Assembly: GCF_000429085.1 (NCBI RefSeq)
Contig: NZ_AUBE01000008.1
Span: 248,001-312,000 of the forward strand
Direction of reading: 5' to 3'
Source: Streptomyces flavidovirens DSM 40150
GTDB taxonomy: Bacteria; Actinomycetota; Actinomycetes; Streptomycetales; Streptomycetaceae
Length of the DNA stretch: 64,000 bases
Shown here: in pieces, positions 57,930 to 64,000 of the stretch
Position numbering within the stretch: position 1 is the stretch's first letter
Layout: the number at the start of each line of letters is the position of its first letter
Translations under genes and position numbers: made by a program
The notes under the pieces: generated by a model
The model's input: the letters and a program-made list of their open reading frames with translations, nothing else
Told to the model about the DNA's origin: nothing
Databases searched by the model: none

Positions 57930-59120
57930 GTGAGACGGATGACGGCTCGACCCGCGAACGCGCATCAGGCGCGACTGCTCCGCCTGCTGCGTGACGGCGG
58001 ACCCAACTCCCGTGCCCAGCTGGGCGACCAGATCGATCTCTCCCGTTCCAAACTCGCCGTCGAGGTCGACCGGCTCCTCGACACCGGTCTGATCGTCGCC
58101 GACGGCCTCGCCGCCTCGCGCGGCGGCCGCCGCTCGCACAACATCCGGCTCGCACCAGGCCTGCGTTTCCTGGGCATCGACATCGGCGCCACCTCGATCG
58201 ACGTGGCCGTCACCAACGCGGAGTTGGAGGTACTCGGTCACCTCAACCACCCCATGGACGTACGGGAGGGCCCGGTCGCGGTCTTCGAGCAGGCCCTCGC
58301 CCTCGCCGCCAAGCTGAAGGCGTCCGGCCTCGCCGAGGGCTTCGACGGGGCCGGCATAGGTGTGCCGGGCCCGGTCCGCTTCCCGGAGGGTGTGCCGGTC
58401 GCGCCGCCGATCATGCCGGGCTGGGACGGTTTTCCCGTACGCGAGGCACTCAGCCAGGAACTGGCTTGCCCCGTCATGGTCGACAACGACGTGAACCTGA
58501 TGGCGATGGGGGAGCAGCACGCCGGCGTCGCACGCTCGGTGGGCGACTTCCTCTGCGTCAAGATCGGCACCGGCATCGGCTGCGGCATCGTCGTCGGCGG
58601 CGAAGTCTACCGGGGTACGACCGGCAGCGCCGGCGACATCGGCCACATCCAGGTCGAACCGGACGGCCGCGCCTGCGCCTGCGGCAACAAGGGCTGCCTG
58701 GAAGCCCACTTCAGCGGCGCCGCGCTCGCCCGCGACGCCGAGGACGCGGCCCGCTCCGGCCGCTCACCGGAACTGGCCGCGCGGCTGGAAGCGGCGGGAC
58801 GGCTCACGGCTGCCGATGTCGCCGCGGCTGCCGCCGCCGGCGACGCCACCTCGCTCGACCTCATCCGCGAGGGCGGCAACCGCGTCGGCCAGGTCATCGC
58901 CGGACTCGTCAGCTTCTTCAACCCCGGACTCGTGGTGATCGGCGGCGGGGTGACCGGTCTCGGCCACACCTTGCTCGCCAGCGTCCGTACCCAGGTCTAC
59001 CGCCAGTCGCTGCCGCTGGCGACCGGCAACCTGCCCATCGTCCTGGGCGAGCTGGGGCCCGCCGCCGGCGTGATCGGCGCGGCCAGGCTCACCAGCGACC
59101 ACCTGTTCGCGCCTGCCTGA
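57930..59120 (+). CDS. ROK-family transcriptional regulator
   Basis: A 396-residue regulator. The N-terminal winged helix covers about residues 10-65 ('LRDGGPNSRAQLGDQIDLSR'). The ROK sugar-kinase-like domain follows, with the ATP-loop-like 'LGIDIGATSIDVAVTN', the catalytic-type 'VDNDVNLMAMGEQ' and the zinc motif CACGNKGCLEAH. ROK regulators sense sugars and control adjacent sugar genes, here most likely the ABC importer 132 bp downstream. GGGAGGGG precedes the GTG. An AAGTTG/CAACTT inverted repeat (57825-57851) may be its operator. Confidence 0.88.
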   Translation: MRRMTARPANAHQARLLRLLRDGGPNSRAQLGDQIDLSRSKLAVEVDRLLDTGLIVADGLAASRGGRRSHNIRLAPGLRFLGIDIGATSIDVAVTNAELEVLGHLNHPMDVREGPVAVFEQALALAAKLKASGLAEGFDGAGIGVPGPVRFPEGVPVAPPIMPGWDGFPVREALSQELACPVMVDNDVNLMAMGEQHAGVARSVGDFLCVKIGTGIGCGIVVGGEVYRGTTGSAGDIGHIQVEPDGRACACGNKGCLEAHFSGAALARDAEDAARSGRSPELAARLEAAGRLTAADVAAAAAAGDATSLDLIREGGNRVGQVIAGLVSFFNPGLVVIGGGVTGLGHTLLASVRTQVYRQSLPLATGNLPIVLGELGPAAGVIGAARLTSDHLFAPA

Positions 59121-59251
59121 CCGACGGGCCGGCGCCCGCACGACTCCGTAAGCACCACAACACCTGGCTAGGCCTTGCCCTGCCCAGCTTTGTCCTGCTC
59201 TGCCCTGCCCTGCTCGCTCACCGGCCGCCGCACCAGCCGAGGGGAACCGTC

Positions 59252-60802
59252 ATGGCACCACCGCAAGCAACCCCACCGCAAGCAGCCCCACCCCTGCCCC
59301 TTCTCACGATGTCAGGCATCACCAAGTCCTTCCCCGGCGTCCGCGCCCTCGACGGCGTGGACCTGGAGGTCCAGGCGGGCGAGGTCCACTGCCTGCTCGG
59401 CCAGAACGGCGCCGGCAAGTCCACCCTCATCAAGGTCCTCGCCGGCGTGCACCAGCCCGACGGCGGCGAGATCACCTGGCAGGGCGGCGCGGTCACCCTC
59501 AAGTCGCCCATCGCCGCCATGCGACTCGGCATCGCCACCATCTACCAGGAACTCGACCTGGTGGAGGGCCTGTCGGTCGCCGAGAACATCTTCCTCGGCC
59601 ACGAGCCGACCACCGCCGGCTTTGTGGTACGCGGCAAGCAGGCCCGCACCTGTGCGACCGCCCTCCTCAAGCGGCTAGGTCACTCCGAGATCGACTCCGG
59701 CAGCCTGGTCGGCTCGCTCTCCGCCGCCCAGCAGCAAATCGTCTCCATGGCGCGGGCGCTCTCCCACGACGTACGCCTCATCGTGATGGACGAGCCGTCC
59801 GCCGCCCTCGACCCGGACGAGGTCGACAACCTCTTCCGGATCGTCGCGGGACTCACCGCGGACGGCGTCGCCGTCGTCTACATCTCCCACCGGCTCGAAG
59901 AGATCCGGCGCATCGGCGACCGCGTGACCGTACTCAAGGACGGACGCGCGGTCGCGGTCGGACTGCCCGCCAAGAGCACCCCGACGCGTGACGTCGTCGC
60001 GCTGATGACCGGCCGCGATGTCGAGTACGTCTTCCCCGGCCGGCCCGCGGGTGACCCACAGACCGCCGAACCCGTCCTACGGGTCGAAGGCCTCACCAGG
60101 GAAGGGGAGTTCGCGGCTCTCGACCTCGACATCCGCCCCGGCGAGATCGTCGGCCTCGCCGGACTCGTCGGCTCCGGGCGCTCCGAAGTCCTGGAGACGA
60201 TCTACGGGGCGCGCAAACCCACCGCCGGGCGCGTACTCGTCGACGGGCGCCCCCTGCGCCCCGGCAGCGTCCGCGCCGCCGTCCGCGCCGGCATCGGGCT
60301 CGCCCCCGAAGAGCGCAAGGCCCAGGGCCTGCTGATGCTCGAATCCGTCACCCGCAACGTGTCCGTGTCCACCCTGTCCCGCTTCTCGCGCGGCGGCTGG
60401 CTCGACCGTACGGCCGAACGCGAGGCCGCTCAGGCCGCCACCCGCGAACTGTCGCTGCGCCCCGACAACCCCGACGCCCGCATCCGCACCCTGTCCGGCG
60501 GCAACCAGCAGAAGGCCGTACTCGCCCGCTGGCTGCTGCGCGGCTGCCGCGTCCTGCTGCTCGACGAGCCGACGCGCGGCGTCGACGTCGGGGCGCGCGC
60601 CGAGCTGTACGCCGTGATCCGCAGGCTGGCCGACGAGGGCCTCGCCGTTCTCCTCGTATCCAGCGAAGTCCCGGAAGTCCTGGGCCTCGCCGACCGGGTG
60701 CTGGTGCTCAGGGAGGGGCGCGTCGTCCACACGGCGCCCGCCCGCGAGCTCGACGAGCACCGCGTACTCGACCTCGTGATGGAAGGGAGCCCGACACCAT
60801 GA
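59252..60802 (+). CDS. Sugar ABC transporter ATP-binding protein (RbsA-type)
   Basis: A 516-residue double ATPase of the CUT2 class. The first half has Walker A GQNGAGKST (residues 50-58), an unusual signature 'LSAAQQQIVSMARAL' and Walker B 'LIVMDEPSAALD'. The second half has the degenerate P-loop 'GLVGSGRSEVLETIYG' and an intact signature 'LSGGNQQKAVLARWLL', as normal for RbsA-type proteins. Residues 1-18 are a Pro/Ala/Gln tail. GAGGGGAA precedes the ATG. It overlaps the permease gene by four bases. Confidence 0.9.
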   Translation: MAPPQATPPQAAPPLPLLTMSGITKSFPGVRALDGVDLEVQAGEVHCLLGQNGAGKSTLIKVLAGVHQPDGGEITWQGGAVTLKSPIAAMRLGIATIYQELDLVEGLSVAENIFLGHEPTTAGFVVRGKQARTCATALLKRLGHSEIDSGSLVGSLSAAQQQIVSMARALSHDVRLIVMDEPSAALDPDEVDNLFRIVAGLTADGVAVVYISHRLEEIRRIGDRVTVLKDGRAVAVGLPAKSTPTRDVVALMTGRDVEYVFPGRPAGDPQTAEPVLRVEGLTREGEFAALDLDIRPGEIVGLAGLVGSGRSEVLETIYGARKPTAGRVLVDGRPLRPGSVRAAVRAGIGLAPEERKAQGLLMLESVTRNVSVSTLSRFSRGGWLDRTAEREAAQAATRELSLRPDNPDARIRTLSGGNQQKAVLARWLLRGCRVLLLDEPTRGVDVGARAELYAVIRRLADEGLAVLLVSSEVPEVLGLADRVLVLREGRVVHTAPARELDEHRVLDLVMEGSPTP

Positions 60803-61839
60803 CGCAGCCTGTCTCGCCCACGCGCAAGCAGCAGGACGGACCGGTCGTCACCACTACCAGGACGCCGGCCGGTCAGGGGGCCTGGCGCGCGCTCGGGCTG
60901 CGCCTGGACGTACGTAACCTGTCGCTGCTCGGCGTACTCGCCGTCCTCGTCGCGGTCGGTGGCTTCACCAAGCCCGAACAGTTCCTGGACAGCAGCAACC
61001 TCCAGCTCGTCCTCACCCAGGCGTCCGTGATCGGTGTCGTCACCGTCGGCATGACCTTCGTCATCACCAGCGGCGGCATCGACCTCTCGGTCGGCGCGAT
61101 CGTGGCGCTCGCCTCGGTGTGGGCGACGACGCTCGCGACCCAGGAGTACGGCTTCGCGGGCATCCTCTTCACGGCGGTGGTCGTCGGCCTCGCCTGCGGT
61201 CTCGTCAACGGGCTGCTCATCGCGTACGGCGGGATGGTGCCGTTCATCGCGACGCTCGCCATGCTGGCGTCGGCCCGCGGACTCGCCCTCCAGATCACCG
61301 ACGGCAAGACGCAGATCGTCACCGTCGAGTCCGTACTCGACCTCGGCATCCCGGACTCGTACGTCCTGGGCATACCGCCGCTCGTCCTCGTCTTCGCCGT
61401 GGTCACCGTCGTCGGCTGGCTGCTGCTCAACCGCACCACCTTCGGGCGGCGTACGGTCGCCGTCGGCGGCAACGCGGAAGCGGCCAGGCTGGCCGGCATC
61501 GACGTACGCCGACAGCGCCTCTACCTCTACCTGCTGTCCGGACTGTGCTGCGGAATCGCGGCCTTCCTCCTCGTCGTCCTGTCCGGCTCGGGGCAGAACA
61601 CCAACGGGAATCTGTACGAGCTCGACGCCATCGCCGCGGCCATCATCGGCGGGACGCTGCTCAGCGGCGGCCGGGGCACGATCGTCGGTTCCGTACTCGG
61701 TGTCCTGGTCTTCACCACGATCACCAACATCTTCGCGCTCAACAACCTGCAGAGCGACGTACAGCAGATCGCCAAGGGCGCGATCATCGTCGCCGCCGTA
61801 CTGGTCCAGCGCCGCACAGCGCGCGACGGCGAGACCTGA
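60799..61839 (+). CDS. Sugar ABC transporter permease (RbsC-type)
   Basis: A 346-residue CUT2 permease with about ten membrane helices. 'GMTFVITSGGIDLSVGAIVA' and 'NRTTFGRRTVAVGGNAEAAR' are the family signatures, the latter being the cytoplasmic loop that contacts the ATPase. It forms the membrane channel of the importer encoded by its neighbours. The start overlaps the ATPase stop (ATGA). A long pyrimidine tract separates it from the binding-protein gene. Confidence 0.9.
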   Translation: MTQPVSPTRKQQDGPVVTTTRTPAGQGAWRALGLRLDVRNLSLLGVLAVLVAVGGFTKPEQFLDSSNLQLVLTQASVIGVVTVGMTFVITSGGIDLSVGAIVALASVWATTLATQEYGFAGILFTAVVVGLACGLVNGLLIAYGGMVPFIATLAMLASARGLALQITDGKTQIVTVESVLDLGIPDSYVLGIPPLVLVFAVVTVVGWLLLNRTTFGRRTVAVGGNAEAARLAGIDVRRQRLYLYLLSGLCCGIAAFLLVVLSGSGQNTNGNLYELDAIAAAIIGGTLLSGGRGTIVGSVLGVLVFTTITNIFALNNLQSDVQQIAKGAIIVAAVLVQRRTARDGET

Positions 61840-61857
61840 CGTCGCACCGCTTCTTCG

Positions 61858-61903
61858 CTCCCCTTTTCCCTCCCCCCCTCTTCCCACCCCCCTTTTTTCT
61901 CCC
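61858..61903 (+). other. Polypyrimidine tract between importer genes
   Basis: Of 46 bases only one (A61886) is a purine, with runs of C7, C6 and T6. It sits in the 95-bp gap between the permease and binding-protein genes. Confidence 0.8.
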
Positions 61904-61934
61904 GTAAGGCCTGACCTGAAGGGTTGGAACCGTC

Positions 61935-62975
61935 ATGCCAGAAACCAGTCGCAGAGGACTGCTCTTCGGCACCGCGGCCGTGTCCGCCGGCGCCCTGCTC
62001 ACCGCCTGCACCAGCAATGAGCCCAAGACGAAGGGGACGGCCGCCGACAACCAGCCGGCCGCCCCCGATGACAAGCCGGGCAAGAAGGTCACCATCGGTT
62101 TCGCGGGCCCGCAGGCCGACCACGGCTGGCTCAACGCCATCAACGAGAACGCCAAGTCGCGCGCCGAGAAGTACTCCGAGGTCACCCTGGAGATCACCGA
62201 GGGGTCCAACGACACCGCCGCGCAGATCGGCCAGGTCCAGACGCTGATCAACAAGAAGGTCGACGTACTGGTGATCCTGCCGGCCGACGGCAAGGCCCTC
62301 ACCCAGGTCGGCCTCCAGGCGATGAAGGCCGGCATCCCCGTCATCAACCTGGACCGCATCTTCGCCTCGCCGCAGGCCTACCGCTGCTGGATCGGCGGCG
62401 ACAACTACGGCATGGGCCTCAACGCGGGCAACTACATCGGCGAGCAGCTCAAGGGCAAGCCGAACGCCAAGGTGGTGGAGCTCGCGGGACTCGACAACCT
62501 GGAGCTCACCAAACAGCGCAGCCAGGGCTTCGCCGACGCCCTCAAGAACTACCCCAACGTCAAGCGCGTCGCCCGCCAGGCCGCCGACTTCACCGTCGAG
62601 TCGGGCCAGGCCAAGATGGCACAACTGCTCCAGGCGCAGAAGCAGTTCGACGCACTGTGGAACCACGACGACGACCAGGGCGTGGGCGCCCTGCGCGCCA
62701 TCCAGCAGGCCGGTCGCGACGACTTCCTGATGGTCGGCGGGGCGGGTGCCAAGGCCGCGATGGACGCCATCAAGGCCGACAACAGCGTGCTGAAGGCCAC
62801 CGTCCTCTACCCGCCGACCATGGCCGCCTCCGCCATCGACCTGGCCCGCGCGCTCGGCCAGGGCAAGGGCGTCGGCGGCATGGCGGAACTGGAGATCCCG
62901 GCCTCGATCACCCTCTACTCGGCCGTCGTCACGAAGGACAACGTCGATGAGTACCTGCCGACGGGCTTCAGCTGA
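61935..62975 (+). CDS. Sugar ABC transporter substrate-binding lipoprotein (RbsB-type)
   Basis: A 346-residue periplasmic-binding-protein-1-fold lipoprotein. The signal has a twin-arginine start SRRGLLFG and lipobox LLTAC with the lipidated cysteine at residue 25. The mature protein reads 'VTIGFAGPQADHGWLNAINE', 'VLVILPADGKALTQVGLQAM' and 'WIGGDNYGMGLNAGNYIGEQ', typical of ribose/inositol/xylose binders. The specific sugar cannot be read directly; inositol-type polyols would fit the dehydrogenase that follows. Confidence 0.9.
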   Translation: MPETSRRGLLFGTAAVSAGALLTACTSNEPKTKGTAADNQPAAPDDKPGKKVTIGFAGPQADHGWLNAINENAKSRAEKYSEVTLEITEGSNDTAAQIGQVQTLINKKVDVLVILPADGKALTQVGLQAMKAGIPVINLDRIFASPQAYRCWIGGDNYGMGLNAGNYIGEQLKGKPNAKVVELAGLDNLELTKQRSQGFADALKNYPNVKRVARQAADFTVESGQAKMAQLLQAQKQFDALWNHDDDQGVGALRAIQQAGRDDFLMVGGAGAKAAMDAIKADNSVLKATVLYPPTMAASAIDLARALGQGKGVGGMAELEIPASITLYSAVVTKDNVDEYLPTGFS

Positions 62976-63033
62976 CCGGGCCGCCCGCCCGCCCCCACCG
63001 TGCGAGTGACCAGTTCGACGAGGAGGAATCCGT

Positions 63034-64000
63034 ATGGCCCCCAGGCAAGAGACGGAGACAGCGGCCGCCACCGGAGAAACGCCGGCCGGTGCTGCGGCGG
63101 GTGCGTCGCCACCGGTGCTCGGTGTCGGCATGGTCGGATACGCGTTCATGGGAGCCGCCCACTCGCAGGGCTGGCGCACCGCGGGCCGCGTCTTCGACCT
63201 GCCGGCGCGGCCGGTTCTCGCAGCCGTCTGCGGACGTGACGGCAAGGCCGTACGCGCCGCGGCGGACCAGCACGGCTGGGCGGCGGCGGAGACCGACTGG
63301 CGCGACCTCATCGCCCGCGACGACGTGCACATCGTCGACATCTGCACGCCGGGGGACAGCCACGCGGAGATAGCGGTCGCCGCGCTCGACGCGGGCAAGC
63401 ACGTGCTGTGCGAGAAGCCGCTGGCCAACTCGGTCGCCGAGGCGGAGGCCATGACGGCCGCCGCCGAGCGTGCCCGCGCGCGGGGCCAGGTGGCGATGGT
63501 CGGCTTCAACTACCGCCGGGTGCCCGCCATGACGTACGCCCGCCGGCTGATCGCGGAGGGCAGGCTCGGGGCGCTCAGGCACGTACGGGTCACCTATCTC
63601 CAGGACTGGCTCGTCGACCCGGACTTCCCGCTGACCTGGCGGCTGCGGCGGGAACACGCGGGCTCGGGCGCGCTCGGCGACCTGGGCGCGCACATCGTGG
63701 ACCTCGCGCAGTACCTGGCGGGGGAGCCGCTGGTGGGAGTCTCGGCCCTGACGGAGACGTTCGTACGGTCGAGGCCGCTGCCGGCCGGTGCGCCGGCCGG
63801 ACTTTCCGCGGGCGGGGGCGGCGCCGCCGGACGCGGTCCGGTCACCGTCGACGACTCGGCGCTCTTCACCGGGCGGCTGGCTTCGGGGGCACTGGCCTCC
63901 TTCGAGGCGACGCGGATGGCGGCGGGCCGCAAGAACGCGCTCCGTATCGAACTCAACGGTGAGCGCGGCTCGCTGGCCTTCGACCTGGAGCGGCTGAACG
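63034..64000 (+). CDS. Gfo/Idh/MocA family oxidoreductase, 5' part
   Basis: The frame is open to the window edge, so 322 residues of an NAD(P)-dependent sugar or polyol dehydrogenase are visible. The Rossmann start is 'LGVGMVGYAFMGAAHSQGW' near residue 30, and 'AGKHVLCEKPLANSVAEAEA' holds the catalytic lysine of the EKP motif. 'LGDLGAHIVDLAQYLAGE' is the substrate-domain histidine region. The first 28 residues are an Ala/Thr/Gly tail, and a Gly/Ala-rich insert lies at about 250-268. AGGAGGA precedes the ATG. It follows the importer directly and probably acts on the imported compound. Confidence 0.88.
   Translation, partial: MAPRQETETAAATGETPAGAAAGASPPVLGVGMVGYAFMGAAHSQGWRTAGRVFDLPARPVLAAVCGRDGKAVRAAADQHGWAAAETDWRDLIARDDVHIVDICTPGDSHAEIAVAALDAGKHVLCEKPLANSVAEAEAMTAAAERARARGQVAMVGFNYRRVPAMTYARRLIAEGRLGALRHVRVTYLQDWLVDPDFPLTWRLRREHAGSGALGDLGAHIVDLAQYLAGEPLVGVSALTETFVRSRPLPAGAPAGLSAGGGGAAGRGPVTVDDSALFTGRLASGALASFEATRMAAGRKNALRIELNGERGSLAFDLERLN

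Noticed and set aside
1..64000. CRISPR arrays, tRNA or rRNA genes, prophage or transposase genes
   Set aside because: Read through both strands for regular spacer arrays, RNA gene signatures and recombinase or transposase motifs; none was convincing.

Overview
The window is about 64 kb of very GC-rich actinobacterial DNA. Nearly all codons end in G or C, starts are often GTG or TTG, neighbouring genes overlap by ATGA or GTGA, and only one TTA codon was noticed in a called gene. The gene content (gas-vesicle cluster of the GvpO-A-F-G-J-L-S-K type, SigB-family sigma factor, ANTAR regulator, actinobacterial transketolase, ROK regulator with sugar ABC importer) points to Streptomyces or a close relative. 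It looks like ordinary chromosome. I see no rRNA, tRNA, prophage, transposase or CRISPR array.

Layout. 0-12 kb: tail of a protein with carboxypeptidase-regulatory-like repeats; a methyltransferase; a four-gene peptidase operon (M55 D-aminopeptidase, M20, S9, S66 LD-carboxypeptidase) preceded by a GntR/DasR-like palindrome; DinB, CocE-type hydrolase, GNAT and DUF5107 genes. 12-17 kb: VOC protein, methyltransferase, type II NADH dehydrogenase and transketolase. 17-19.3 kb: a divergent MBL-fold/CGNR gene pair with a repeated operator, flanked by remnants of an MFS transporter and an alpha-L-rhamnosidase. 19.3-22.9 kb: the gas-vesicle operon, with a SigB-type promoter and a 24-codon micro-ORF coupled on both sides. 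22.9-33.6 kb: small membrane protein, CDF transporter, PAP2/diacylglycerol kinase, baeRF-like protein, DJ-1/PfpI protein, CBS protein (SigB-type promoter), a 58-aa TTA-containing membrane ORF, PoxB-like enzyme, SigB-family sigma factor, PAS-GAF protein and GAF-ANTAR regulator. 34-38.5 kb: a lysine-free aminotransferase-like gene with an apparent frameshift, two more MBL proteins, DedA and a resolvase-like protein. 38.6-45.3 kb: membrane phosphatase-superfamily protein, amino-acid permease with Nudix, and a polar amino-acid ABC importer. 45.4-57.7 kb: regulators, PCD, WYL regulator with divergent target, lectin, aldo/keto reductase, acyl-CoA ligase, bile-acid-type symporter, [2Fe-2S] protein, FdhD and FabH. 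57.9-64 kb: ROK regulator, RbsA/C/B-type sugar importer and a Gfo/Idh/MocA dehydrogenase running off the edge.

The most coherent higher-order idea is a general-stress block between 19 and 34 kb. It holds a SigB-type sigma factor, two well-formed GTTT-N14-GGGT promoters (gas vesicles and CBS protein), membrane and redox-stress proteins, and a sensory PAS-GAF/GAF-ANTAR pair. The least familiar items are the micro-ORF linking gvpG to gvpJ, the TTA-containing small membrane protein, the six-half-site operator between the MBL and CGNR genes, the lysine-free frameshifted aminotransferase-like gene, and a recurring pattern of short tandem duplications at stop codons. All homology statements are from reading translations by eye; no search was run.
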